This document shows positions 16,601 through 27,428 of a stretch of 38,628 nt of DNA, one piece after another (positions within the stretch are counted from its first letter, which is position 1; each line of letters opens with the position of its first letter). Made by a program: the position numbers and the translations under genes. The stretch covers positions 1 through 38,628 of the forward strand of contig CAICTM010001054.1 of assembly GCA_903772945.1 (NCBI GenBank). Direction: 5' to 3'. The notes under the pieces are model-generated. The model worked only from the letters and a program-made list of their open reading frames with translations. It made no database searches and was not told where the DNA came from. Origin of the DNA: Seminavis robusta (taxonomy: Eukaryota > Bacillariophyta > Bacillariophyceae > Naviculales > Naviculaceae).

Positions 16601-19362
16601 CGGGGATCTGCTAGGGCACTTCGCTTCTTCAAGCTGCTTCGCCGTTCCTTGGCTTCAAAGTCTTGTTGCATTTCGAGAGCGCGGCGGTGATAGTCCCGAC
16701 TCTTTTGCAGCTTGCCGAGATGATAACTAAGAATGCCCAGGCCATGCAACGTCCGAACGGTTTCCATGTTGCCTTGATTTTGATAGAATTCCGTCTGCAT
16801 TTCCAGGGCAGTTTGGTAGTACTGTTCCGATTGCTCGTAACGACCATGATTCATCGACGACAATCCCAGCGCCGACAGAGTTGCTGCCAAGTCGGCATTT
16901 TTGGCATCCTTCCCGTAGACAGCGTATTTGCATTCGAGCGCTTCCAGATAGTATTTCTCGGCGGTGTCAAAGTGAGACAAGTGATCCGCCAACATGCCAA
17001 GGTTGTAGTAGGTCTCCCCCACATCCAAATTGCGAACAGCGATCGAATCGTCATTAGCGTTTTGAGGTTGCGCCGATAATGATTCTTTCCGATAGCACGC
17101 CTGTTTCATGGTCAATGCCTGTTCAAAAAAGGTCTGCGCTTGCACGTATTCGCACAAACTGTACGACAAACTGCCCAAATTGTTGAGTGTCGTGGCCGTC
17201 TCGAGACTGCCCCTGTCGTGCTGGTTCAGCTCTTGTTGCATCTCCAGCGACTGCAGCGAGTAGTCCCGTGCCGCCATCAAGTCACCTCCTTCTCGACAGA
17301 CGCTCCCGAGGTTGTTGAGTGTCCGTGCGACCCGTTCGTGATTCTTACCCCCGTACCATGCCTTTTTGACTGCCAGTTCGTGCTCAAAGTAGATTCTGGC
17401 CTCGACAACTAGCGATTCTTCCCAACAGGCATGTCCGCAGGTGTGAAATAGTTGACTGAGCATGTTCCAATCACCCGGTTGAACATTGTCACGTGTTTGA
17501 TGCAATTGGGGGAGTGGAGTTGTGGTTGCGGAGGAGTTGTTGTCTTTGTTAGTACTGCTTGCCGGTATGGCTTGTGATGATGATTGCTGTGCGTGTTCTA
17601 GATTGCTGTATCCGTACAGAGCCAGCGCTTTGAGGGAGTACGCTTTGGCTTGGGCATGATTCTCCTGCAACCGGGCACAAGTTCCGAGTCGATAATACAT
17701 CTTCTTGGCCACTTTGGATTCTTCATCATTTAGCTGCTGCAGCTTATTGTTGTTGTTCTCCTCCTCCGCGTCATGACATTCCAGTACTACTTGCAATCCC
17801 TGCTGATAGGTTTCCTGTGCCTTGCCGTAATCTTGCAAGGGCGGTCTTTGCCATGTAATTCCCGTTTGCAGTAGCACATTGGCCAATTCCGCTCGAGGAA
17901 ATGATGCCTGTTTATTGTTGTTGGTAACGTCACTCGTCATCATCATGAGTGTCTCGACGTGTGGTATCAGTTCGATAGGGTCAACATAGAACTGCTCTGA
18001 CGAGTGTTTCTTTTTCGCGGCATGTTTGGACATGGGTGCCAGACAGGATTGCAATGCCAGAATTGTCGATTGTTGTGGTATGCATTTGTCGTCTTGCTGC
18101 CGTTGTTGAATGGCTCGTTGTAGTGGGATAGGTATGGAGTAATAATCGGAGTCTTGTCGGCTTTGCAGAATGTGCCACTCTTCCAGCAGAGTTAGTACAT
18201 CACTGCTGTCCCCATGTTGCAGTAAGAGTGCCCGTGGGATGCAATCATGGTGCACAAAGGCGGCAGTCTCCAAGACCCTTTGACAAGACTCTCTTGTCTC
18301 TTGAGGATTGTCATTTTCATGATGATTGCTTGCCACTTGTAGTACCTGCTCCACGGAAGAGGACCAGAACCACGCCAGAGTGTCGTTGTCGTCGCCATCC
18401 TGATGATTGTAGCGTTCCTGGTAGTCTTGCATTTGTTGCACAAATTGCTTCAGCTGGAAAGCACCTTGATTTCCTAATATTCTCCCTTTTTGTAGCTGTT
18501 GGTGTCTCCACTGAGCCAATGCTACTTTGATTGCAAGTGGTAACTGTTGCAGTAGACTCACTAACGTCTGCCATGACTTTTCTTGTTTAGTACTGATGAC
18601 ATCCAAGCACGACAACTGATGAGCATCTGGTAGCGAAGATGGCACTTGTATACAGTAAAAGTCTTCCCCCTGTTGCCAGTCTAGATAGTCTTTCCGGGTG
18701 GTGGTGACAAAGGAAGGAACACTGAAGGTCGGAATGCCCCAAGTCGAAAAGAAGGTAGTGGGATCGACGGGAACATGGCAATAGACAATTTTCCACGAGA
18801 CACTAGTGCTGGTGGACTTGATGAGGGCTTTGATGAGATGGGCCAACACCAGCAGTGTATCTCCTCCTGCTGATGAACTGCTAGTATATGTAGTAGGAGT
18901 AGAAGAGTATTGTCGCAATACGGTCATATAGGAAGCTCGCAATGTCGCAGGACTGTCGGCTTGGAGCCACAAAATGCGGTCGTCTTCCTTTTTTCTTGAG
19001 AGCAGCAAACGCCGAATCAAGTGTCGCTTGCCACAACCCGGTCGACCCATCAATGTCACGACGGGCGGGCTGGCCTGGAGTATTTGATCCACCAGACTTT
19101 GCTGACACGGCGTCAGGGTAGTTGATTCCTCAGTACTACTAGTGTCGTCATTGCACCAGGGACTCGTCGTCGTTTGCGCCTTGGTGGGTGTGGCGGATGT
19201 CATGGAAGACCGTCTTCGACCATGGTGATAGTGCAAAAGCTGGTGTTGTGGCTGCTGTTGACTGTTGGTAATGTCACGAGGAACCGACGCAGATGTCGAC
19301 AGTGTTCTGGCTGGAAGCGTACGATCGGAATGGATCCGCTCACTGCTGCTCATGGACGCCAT
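13642..19362 (-). CDS. Giant STAND/NB-ARC-like TPR protein with degenerate P-loop and C-terminal extension
   Basis: Intronless, 1,906 residues, ATG at 19362. A low-complexity N terminus precedes an NB-ARC-like module. Its P-loop is GRPGCGKRH (residues 106-114): the Lys is kept but Arg replaces Ser/Thr. The strand RILWLQADSPATLRASYM matches the paralogue's FVIWINAATEWTLRISYL. A TTR (sensor-1-like) motif lies near 220, a GLPL-like LPLAIKVA near 272, and a winged-helix-like AAFVHHDCIPRALLL follows. Residues about 636-1357 form some 15 kinesin-light-chain-type TPRs, for example LNNLGSVCREGGDLMAARDY. Next is a duplicated module with ALDWLRENDPE and AIAWLRENEPD (about 1375-1480), then about 400 residues of Lys/Glu/Ser-rich disorder ending CGCWPFSRRW. 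STAND proteins are nucleotide-gated signalling switches; TPRs bind partners. Cytosolic by default. It is head-to-head with its paralogue. Confidence 0.85.
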   Translation of the reverse strand: MASMSSSERIHSDRTLPARTLSTSASVPRDITNSQQQPQHQLLHYHHGRRRSSMTSATPTKAQTTTSPWCNDDTSSTEESTTLTPCQQSLVDQILQASPPVVTLMGRPGCGKRHLIRRLLLSRKKEDDRILWLQADSPATLRASYMTVLRQYSSTPTTYTSSSSAGGDTLLVLAHLIKALIKSTSTSVSWKIVYCHVPVDPTTFFSTWGIPTFSVPSFVTTTRKDYLDWQQGEDFYCIQVPSSLPDAHQLSCLDVISTKQEKSWQTLVSLLQQLPLAIKVALAQWRHQQLQKGRILGNQGAFQLKQFVQQMQDYQERYNHQDGDDNDTLAWFWSSSVEQVLQVASNHHENDNPQETRESCQRVLETAAFVHHDCIPRALLLQHGDSSDVLTLLEEWHILQSRQDSDYYSIPIPLQRAIQQRQQDDKCIPQQSTILALQSCLAPMSKHAAKKKHSSEQFYVDPIELIPHVETLMMMTSDVTNNNKQASFPRAELANVLLQTGITWQRPPLQDYGKAQETYQQGLQVVLECHDAEEENNNNKLQQLNDEESKVAKKMYYRLGTCARLQENHAQAKAYSLKALALYGYSNLEHAQQSSSQAIPASSTNKDNNSSATTTPLPQLHQTRDNVQPGDWNMLSQLFHTCGHACWEESLVVEARIYFEHELAVKKAWYGGKNHERVARTLNNLGSVCREGGDLMAARDYSLQSLEMQQELNQHDRGSLETATTLNNLGSLSYSLCEYVQAQTFFEQALTMKQACYRKESLSAQPQNANDDSIAVRNLDVGETYYNLGMLADHLSHFDTAEKYYLEALECKYAVYGKDAKNADLAATLSALGLSSMNHGRYEQSEQYYQTALEMQTEFYQNQGNMETVRTLHGLGILSYHLGKLQKSRDYHRRALEMQQDFEAKERRSSLKKRSALADPRIANLSQIMQNLGNLAHNIGEYEDAREFYEQGLKLYSQVSVDQKKEEHLQTMLGSLQNLSSAAGYDAARTYYEKALEMKYFIYGKNAKNSDLAFTLRSLALLNDNAGRHKEAQLCYEKALKMLDHFYGSKDAENSEIAGVLDGLGTVSFNLGQHDKSGEYFQKSLAMKETVYGGKKAKNGDLATSHVSLGTLAHTIGNYNDARFHLEKGYKMQLAVFGDDGEQNIELGVTANLLGNLYRDLGETDKALAMYQRSLQFMGDDNPYLASVLTDLGEFYRQQGDYEKANACFQRAIALHTKLYGEDVENSEIAFTLMSLGKLNVDRGKHDDAMDQLTRALKMQQQASGASYGQKTEATGEGVAETFQALGNLMLQKGDMEASQQYLEQALAISGDVQTREKALALTNLHQVYKKLNEREKAQQCQEKLSVLCQHNPAIARSLAKTQAKIAVQPMLTPAQQKAVEEALDWLRENDPELETVEESTVRAFSKLTGLPMPKKLSPEANRKFMKQAIAWLRENEPDLANVDAAAANELVNVCMDGLKEAGIAVNSSSPRDDIGKKGSFERRKKPPMDWTDAKLVKRESMRYLQKKMKSQGEAAVCGKTEKKSHSKAHLTSNEEESRCSSAAKSKISQANLGAGHRETSSPTSKGSPFGADKGGESKQHKVKKLELDKKSHSKYRVASTEPPEEEKQESMGAKAVQTEVHKWKKVVERKKERTEQKRLGTGKGQEAVKEPAASMQLPSLPKDRTEERARQTLATTEMVDAESSNKLKGEKDPENNSLEQVAAVLVDQVDGSDLVDQTVSAQEDKAKLVNAEGGKSYQQEKEDTPETNGIGDVTASMHCFSPLHDRVLETDDETPDDSEFSEQATGQPSGEGSTNSTQRANGDRHGDGDTSLTRPTTGLQKREKSKRKPKKKTGKANKKEIEQLAATSSDEGMETDKRSAQIKNKAANARCVKQREGVIEVSDMPPRSMETAETTCGCWPFSRRW

Positions 19363-20876
19363 GGTCTTGGGTGTTGTGTCGTGCTATCGTCAAAATTAAT
19401 AATTAGATCAGGAGAGTGTGAACTCATCCCACACTATAGTTCTACCGTACGGGGAACATGCACTTTGCTGATTGATGATACCTGGTAGATGCGAACTGGC
19501 TTCTCTATTTACTACTAGCTCTGTGAACTGGTCTGCACTACTGGGTCAAGGTTTCAATGGAACGGAACCAGGAGAGGTGACAATCAAGCACTGGTTTTGA
19601 GAAAATGGGTGATGCTCCGCGTTTTTGGCAACACTGGAACGAATTTTCTTCTTTCTTTTTCTGCTTCCGAGTGGTGCCGCTGGTGTTTCAAAGCATTAGA
19701 CGTCTTGTTAACCACGAGGTCAATGAAGAGAACTCCGTTATGTGACGGTTCCACTCCAGCCGAACGTGAAAGAGGTGTGTCCGTCCACAGTCCACAGTCT
19801 CGAATATTAGTCTACTACTAGTAGTACTAGCTAGTAGCGTCTAGCTAAATCCTTTGGCCGCGCCAAAAGCGGGAGGCTTTAGTTGGGATGGTGATGCTGA
19901 TACGTAGAGCCTGGAGTTGGGCAAAGGTTCTAACATGGGGCTTGGAGAAAGTGCAGTACCAGTAGTTGGTTACGGTGCATCATGGAGTTTGGCTTCGAGA
20001 AAGACTACTAGTACGGCGGCTAGGTCTAGGTGCGGCCGGGGTCCTGGACTACGCCCTACTAGAGTAGGCCCTGGAGTTACGTATCGATGGTCGGGGAACT
20101 GGTCTAGGAGAAGGTCGTGGGGTAGCTCTCTCTAGAGTAGACAGTGCCGGTATGGTACACATGCTGACCCTGGAATTGTTTGTTCAGATACAAAGTCCTG
20201 AAGCAGGTCCAGGAACGGAAGTGGGTCAGGTACGGTAATGGCCCTGCAAATGGCTCATGTTTTGGTTCAGAAGTTATTAGCTTGGCTACTATCGTAGTAG
20301 TACATGGCCTGTCGCTTTTGTGAAAATGGTCCAAGCCGGAGCAACCCTTTTCGAGGGTCTTTGAGTACCGTACTGATAACTACGATAACTCTAGAAGATT
20401 GAGCACTTTCCTTTTAGGGTTATCACAGTAACTCTAACAAGGTTTCGATTTCTTATGTTTTCTTAGGGATATCGACTGTCACTCCCACCAAACGAGCCGC
20501 TTGGCGATCCCTCTCGTCTAAGTGAGCTTCGTTCAGCAGCTAGATCGAGCTCTCTTTTTACTTGTCACATAGGCTCTATTGCTCGCTCCAACTCCAACTA
20601 TAGCGAGGCGGAACCATCTTTCCCGTCGCTGGATCTTCGATTCTGGTGTCATTCGAGATTTCGACTCCGATGCTCTTTTTATGATCAATGAGGTTGGGTT
20701 GTTCCGGTGGTAGCTCTTCAGCTGTTCCGTGAAGCACGAGAACCGGTCGCAACAACATTGCCTCAAAGTCGGATTGATCACCAATCGAAGCAACATCACG
20801 TTGGCTTCCTTCCTGTTGTATAGTAGCTAGCTAGGGGGTTTGCTTTGCTGTGCTTGACTGCGCCAACAGTGCTATC
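19363..20876. promoter_or_regulatory. Shared 5' region of the divergent STAND-TPR pair
   Basis: These 1.5 kb separate the two start codons (19362 minus, 20877 plus), so promoters of both genes must lie here. It contains CTAGCTAG at 19827 and 20827, a GT/GG-rich stretch at about 19900-20120 resembling DNA at 31.2-31.4 kb, and a small coding-like minus-strand frame at 20576-20758. I could not identify individual promoter elements. Confidence 0.4.
20576..20758 (-). CDS. Possible small ORF or exon fragment, 60 residues
   Basis: The ATG at 20758 opens 60 codons ending PPRYSWSWSEQ. The same frame is open some 20 codons further upstream without an ATG. Its composition (GTAEELPPEQPNL, RIEDPATGKMVPPR) looks more like protein than the shadow frames around it. 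I do not recognise it. It may be a relic of a transposon or of a third gene, and it sits inside the intergenic region between the two STAND-TPR genes. Confidence 0.25.
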   Translation of the reverse strand: MLLRPVLVLHGTAEELPPEQPNLIDHKKSIGVEISNDTRIEDPATGKMVPPRYSWSWSEQ

Positions 20877-23800
20877 ATGTTGGATCAAGAGGAGCAGCGG
20901 CAGCAGTATTATCGCGTACAGCGACGACGCAATGACGAATTCGTCGATGCTTCCCAGCAACAGCAGAAGAAAGGGATGAATCAGTATATGAAGAAAAAAA
21001 TCTCCAAGAGCCACATGCAAGTCATCGATAGTGAATCATCTTCCGGTCTCCATCGTCATCCCCCGCCGCAGGCGCCAAAGAGACATTCAACTCGTCGAAT
21101 TCCGATCTCGAACGACAGCAATGTTAGCTATCCCAGCCGTTCTCTCCTAGATGATGCCAGTAGTGGTCGTACTTCGGCAGAGCAATCCCACAATTACAGT
21201 GTGCAACAATCAAAGCGACACGGTGAAGACAGCAATGAGTCAACGGCGTCCCGTACAGGTGATCGCACCAATTCCACAGGCACCAGTGTTGTCAGCAGCG
21301 CCGTCAGTGGCCGTGCCTCCAACATGAGTGCTTCCAACAATACTGATACTTCCAACCAGCCTATTGGCAGCAATGGATCCTTCACCACCAATGCCAGCAG
21401 CGAACTATGTTTGCCACTTCCCGTATCTAGAATGCCTCATGTCAAGAAAATATTCGGACGGGAAGACGAGCTCGAAGCCTTGCAAAAGCAACTAGACCAA
21501 GGAGCGACCATGACCTGTATTAATGGAACGGGGGGTGCAGGGAAATCACATTTAGCAATTCATGCCTGCAGGGAATGGCTCGAAGAAAGACCTCTTTCAC
21601 GATTTGTTATATGGATCAATGCCGCCACGGAATGGACCTTGCGGATCAGTTACTTGGAGGCTTTGCAACAAGTTTTGATGGGGAAGGTCAAGGCGGAGGA
21701 CGATGATGGTGCAGATCGAGGGGAAATCATTATCGTCGCCGAACTGTTGCACAGACAACTTGAACAGCAGAGGAGGAAAGAACTAGCCAAAGAAGCCGCA
21801 AGGGAGCAACGACGACTTCGACAAAACAACAACGTTAGCGCCGCTACTAGTACAGGCAGCCGACCCAGCAGCAAACAGAGCACCAACATGAACTCTGCCT
21901 GCCCTGTCTTCTCTCATGACACGGAAGATCTTGATGGCGACGATGCGACTTCTGCAATGACACCCAGTGGCTACGACGACTCGCTGGATGTCAAGGTCAT
22001 GGATACCAAGACATTGGCAAACTTGTTGTGGGATTCCTTGCTGCAAGGGGTGTCGCAAGCATATCAATGGATTGTGGTTGTTCAAAACGTTCCGGGTGGC
22101 ATGGGAGGAGTCAAGGGAGCTCAAGGACTGAAACCCTTCTTCTTCCCGACGGCTAGTACCCCAGTCGAAGAATGGATGCAAGGGCGCATTCTTTTCACGA
22201 CACGCCATCAGGATTTTAAAGGGAAAACGTGCTTGGGGCCTATTCACTCGCTACGAGTGGGTCGGTTGGAGGAAGAAGCCGCAGTTTGCATGCTTGTAGC
22301 CAACACTGTCTTTGATGGGGATTGGGAAATGGGGCGCAAGAACTTGGATTCCAAGCGAAAGGACGAAATATTTGAGGACGCGAAGAGGGTTGCGTACAAG
22401 ATGGTCGGTCCACATTATTTGGATGGCTCGCCCCTGATGATTGCAACCGCTGCCGGGCATATCGTCAGCACACAAGTTACGTTGAGGGATTACTATGCAT
22501 TGCTGAAGCGTCACGTTGCGACCGTGTTGGAGGCTCGAGGTTACGGTAAAGGCAAAGTCCAAAGCAGTATGAAAAGGGAAGCCTCCATGTCCGTGTGCTT
22601 GGAACAAGCCATAGACAACGCAAATCATAAAGGCTTGACAGACATTTTGTCTTCGGCGGCCTTCTTATGCGCTGACAACATCCCGTTGCATCTTCTTGGT
22701 GGCGATGAAGAACGCGTTCAGTCTCTATGCGACTTGAACTTACTCACGCAAGTCGGAAAGGATACTTACGCGATTCATCGCATCCATCAACGAACCGCCG
22801 TGGACGCTATCATTGCCGTTGCAAAAAGCACCAATGGATCTGGCAGCTCGGCCTATGGCAAAGGCATCAATGATTCTTTGGGCTGTGATTCAGGGCAATC
22901 TGCGAAAGAAGAGTTCCTTTGCGCTCCTGATCATGCTGTCCGAGCGTTACGTTCTGCCATGTCGAACTTTGTTGCCGAAAACGCTTCTACATGGGGACGC
23001 GCTCGCTCCTGTATTCCGCATGTCGAAGCCATTCGCATTCATCATGACCTGCTTCACGGAAAAAAGGAACTCCCACCGAGCTTCAATCACAATTTCTATG
23101 CTGAAATCATCAGCAACAGCGCATCAGTAATGCAGTGGGCATTGAAAGATAGGCCTGCGGCCTTCTCAATGTTCTCAGAAGCTTTAAGGCTTCAGCGTCG
23201 CCTGTTCCGCTTGGTCCCTTCAGATGACATTATCAGCACAACCAACAGTTCGAATGGGAAAACAGACCTGGCTGCTGGTCTGTCCAAGACTTTGGCGTCG
23301 CTAGGGAATTTGTCAGAAGCAGCTGAAGTTGCCCTCAAGTATTACAAAGAGGCATTGGATGTCTTCCTCCAGGCTTTTGGAGACGACACCAAGTCCATCG
23401 AGCTGATGTCGCTTTACATTCTGCTCGCTGGCACTGAAGAGAAGCTTGAGCACAGCGACGCTGCGTATGATTTATACAAGCAGGGGCTTGAGTTATACTT
23501 CACCATCTATGGACATAATCAGAATATCTATGCCGACGACCAAAAGCTCTTCCTGGCCGAAACATTGCAGAAGATTGGCACTCTTTCTCATCATCAAATG
23601 CAACGACACGCAGAGGCGGAGCTCTATTTAGAGGGTACCGTGAGTTTGCTCCGGCATGTCTTTGAAGGAACCAACGAAAGGAGGGAAGATCTTGCAGATG
23701 CTCTTGAAACTCTAGGGAGCATATGTCATGCTCAAGGTCAAATTGAGGATGCAAGGCGACACTACAAGAATGCACTAAAATTGAAGAATTCAATTCAGGG

Positions 23801-25522
23801 CGACCGAAGAGACCTTGACATCGGCAACAGATACAACTTGAGCAATGACAGTAACGAAGATGCCGGAGTCGCGAGAAGTCAAGATGACACAACGAGCAAT
23901 GCAAGTGGTTCGGAAATTGGTTCAGGAGTACGTCTTCAGACTCTAAAGAACGACAATGATGAGGATGTTTTCGACTTAGAGTTGGTTCAGGTCAGCAGCC
24001 AAGACCGCCATCGCATGACTGCTGTAAGAGACGTGAAGCTAGCCAAAACGCTTCATAGACTTGGTGTTTTGGCATGGAATCTTGGCAGCTTGAAACAAGC
24101 AGAAGATTACTTTGAGAAGGCGCTGGCATTGCAGCAGAGTGGTTATGGTACTGAAGCAAAGAACGAAGACCTCGCAATAACTCTCTTTTCCCTTGGAGGG
24201 CTGTGCAATGATCTACACAACAACCAAGTGAAGGCATGCGCTTACTACCGAAAAGCTTTGGACTGCTACTATTTTGTGTATGGTGAAGATGCCCAAAACG
24301 AAAGCATCGCCCAGCTTCTACATGCACTTGGTCAGTCGTCACAAGTGCTGAAAAAACCAACGGAAGCCAAGGCTTACTTGAAAAAGGTACGTGGACTGTG
24401 GGCACAACTTGAGACGAGTCGGTACACGCTCTCGCTCACTGGTGTATTTGCTTTTCGGTTCTGGTGACTGCTTTTCCGCAGGCGCTGGCCATGAAATACA
24501 TCGTGTACGGTGGAGATGACAAGATCAACGCAGACTTGATGGCGACATTGATGGATCTCGGGAAAGTATCACGGGACCTCCAAGACAATGAAGATGCAAT
24601 TTTCTACTACAGGTCAGCCTTGATGGGACTCTATTTCATCCATGGCAGAGACTCCTACAGCACAGAGATAGCCTCGACCTTGACGCAACTAGGTGGGCTC
24701 TCCTACAACTCTGGGCTCCTTGATGATGCCAAGGATTACTTCGAGAAATGCCTCCATATGAAATACCACTTGTACGGGCACGATGCGGTCAACGATGACA
24801 TTGCATCTACCCTCAACAATCTTGGAAGTCTGAACGCGAGACTCAAGAACTACGAAGAAGGCTTCAGATACTACGAGCAAGCTCTCCAGCAATACAACCT
24901 CATCAATGAACAAGACGGTGACGACGACAACAAGGATGACATTGATAGCCACCGAGCACGTACTCTTCACAACTTGGGCCTGCTCTCATTCAATTTGAAG
25001 CAGTTTGATGCCGCCGAACGATACTATGCAGATTCACTCAAGATCAAGAGCGAAGTGTTCAAGGATGTGGAAGATTCGCCTGAGCTCGCACTGACTCTGA
25101 CGAAGCTTAGCAGCGTGGAAACCAAACGAGGAAAGTTTGAGGCGGCAAAGTACTACCAGGATCAAGCCCTGAAGAGGTCACCCACCTTTCTTGAAACTCA
25201 CCAAAACCTCATAAACAAATCCTTGCTGCCGGCGACGGCAGAAGAGGCTGCGGCATTGATGACTCTGATCCCCAACCATATCAGCCCGGAGACTGAAAAC
25301 ATGCTGAAAGGATTGGATTTCTGGAAGCACCAAGAAGACGAGGTCAGGGAACAGGCTTCGAAGCAGTGTTGGATTCCTTTTAAGAACAGTGCACTCAAGA
25401 GGAAGAGACCGAGACTTCGCCTGAAGAAGCTCCTTGGGCGTCGCTCTAGTAGTAGAAATGCATCTGAAGCAGGTTCAGAAGGCAGGCCAGCCAACTTGCA
25501 AGAAGCAGATCATGTCCCTTGA
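20877..25522 (+). CDS. STAND/NB-ARC-like TPR protein with canonical P-loop (2 exons)
   Basis: Exons 20877-24386 and 24482-25522, 1,516 residues. The start is the ATG at 20877; the upstream in-frame GTG at 20850 is not used. The 95-bp intron (GTACGT...CCGCAG) is phase 0 and splits a TPR: KAYLKK joins ALAMKYIVYG to restore the repeat, which supports the splice. A disordered Ser/Asn-rich N terminus leads to FGREDELEAL, a Walker A GTGGAGKSHL (217-224 core), a Walker-B-like WIVVVQNV (398-405; Gln where Asp is usual), RILFTTR (437-443), a GLPL-like DGSPLMIATAAGHI (about 516) and a winged-helix region with AAFLCADNIPLHLLGG. From about 740 there are some 12 kinesin-light-chain-type TPRs, such as LNNLGSLNARLKNYEEGFRYY. 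The C terminus is basic (KRKRPRLRLKKLLGRR). This is NLR-like architecture with TPRs instead of LRRs. Confidence 0.88.
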
Positions 25523-27199
25523 GTACTCACCTCTTTCGCTGCTTCACAATGCCTACTCTCACTACAGTACTTCAATGGCAAGGTCATGAGACCGCGGACT
25601 GGATGAGGCACAATGAATGCTTGGCTGGTCTGGCATTGGAGTCTTTCTCCAAGCACACCTACTCACCAAACAAAGCTGGATATGGGACATCATCGTAGCT
25701 AGCTAACTAGTGTCTGCTTTCAATATGCCCACCTTCCCAATCAACATCCTTGCTCGTCCATCATTTTACTCACTGTTACTTTTCCACCACCACTAAATAG
25801 GGCTCTAAATAGTCTGGCTAGGTAGATGTGCAACCAACCCCGCCAATAGAGCCCTCACAACTCACAACCACAGCCAGGCAGCACACTGAATGCCCCCGAT
25901 CTGGCATTGAAGTCTTCCAAGCAAACTGCTGCTGCTTTCTCTTGATCGTCTTGGATAGGGGACTACAGCGTACTAGCTAGCACCTTCCCCAGCACTGAAT
26001 ATCCTCGCTCGTCACTCATTTTACTCACTTACTTTTCCACCATGGTGAAAACGAACTCAATAGGTAGAGGTACCAGCTACGAGCTCTGCCGGTAGAGCCC
26101 TCGCAACCACGCCGTCTTGGCATCGGAACAGTGATCGCATTATCGCATTATTTCAGGCCACCGTGGTTGTCATTGCTCTCGCAAAGGTACTAGCTAGCTA
26201 GTATCCCCTCCCTCATTGGTCAACGACCCGACGCACCATCTAAGAAGCAGACCGAAAGCAAGACTCTCGTTCTTCCCTTACAGGCTCCTCTTCCTCGCAG
26301 CTCGCAGCACACGAAAGATCTACCAGGTTGCACGAGGGGAAGCGATGTCAGGCTCGTGCAAGACCTTGGCCCTACCAGCACAAAGCTACGACGATGCAGT
26401 TCCTCGCATTGGTAACTGTTTCTGGTGACCCTCGCGACGACGTGGCCGTTTCAGACGAAGAAAGCCCACCTCCTCCTACTAGCTAGCTGGCCAGATCTGC
26501 AATCCTGCAATCCTTTTCGGTTGGAAAGGATCGCTCAAGATCGACAGGAATTACTAGTAGTTTAATTAATTTGCTTGCGCCACAGTCCACATGTTCCATG
26601 GAGCCTGTCCCGCTTTCGCATCCCCAGGTATTTTCTGCTCCGGTATCTTCTTGACCATTACGGGTTGCTCAGGAGCTTGGCGTTGCAAAAACGGAAACAA
26701 GCATCATCTGTGATGAGAGCGATCCAGAATCCTCCCTCTGGAACAAACAGCCGGGTCGTCTTCGTCATTGCTGGTTTTGGTTTGCGGTTTGCTGGTGTGG
26801 GGGACTACACGTGTAGACGTGTAGACAGCTACGAGTACTCGAGTAAGCTTCTTCCAATTAATTAAGCCTCTTCCAAGACCACCATCTTGTCTTGGTGTGT
26901 GACTGAAAGATTCAAAAGAGAACAGTCTTGGAGCTTCTTGGTGGAGCAAAGTGTTAACAGTATTCGGAGTAACTACATTAAAGGGCTTTAATTAAGTTAC
27001 ATGTACACTAAATAATTACCTAAGCAGTGAGTAACATTAAGTAAAGTAACCGCGTCAAAGGTTCATGAAGAAGACTGCCTTTCCAAGTTGAAGTGAACAG
27101 CTGGATATTCGGAGTTCAAGAATGACCTAAAGCGTGGTAAATACGAGTAATAAATAATTCATCAGAGTTCACGTCTTCAGTTCTCTACATTGAATTTTT
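25523..27199. other. Repeat-rich intergenic DNA, first part
   Basis: It contains the degenerate duplication at 25608-26108, four CTAG-repeat clusters (25699, 25973, 26190, 26479) and TTAATTAA-type AT palindromes near 26560, 26860 and 26990. Open frames (for example 26216-26428 and 26575-26865) show no domain and are not supported as genes. Confidence 0.4.
25608..26108. repeat. Degenerate ~240-bp direct repeat (two units)
   Basis: Units at about 25608-25868 and 25878-26108 share, in the same order, a TGAATGC near the start, TCTGGCATTG(G/A)AGTCTT, a TAGCTAGC cluster, ATCCT(T/C)GCTCGTC, CATTTTACTCACT, ACTTTTCCACCA, a GGTAGA segment and TAGAGCCCTC(A/G)CAAC at the end. Spacing between blocks differs by indels, so the duplication is old. 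Confidence 0.55.
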
Positions 27200-27428
27200 T
27201 GACCCTTTCAGGCTGGGCGTGGTACTCACACTGTTTTAGCATGTGAGTATGGGTACTGAGTAGTACTCACAATTCCAAAGTCAAGTGAGTATGGGTACTG
27301 GGTAATACTCACAATTCCCAGGGCCAAGTGAGTACGGGTATCATGTGAGTACAGGTACTTTGTGGGTACTATAGAGTACTCACTGAGTACTCATAAATCA
27401 ATTACTTAGGGAAATTATCTAGGTTTTT

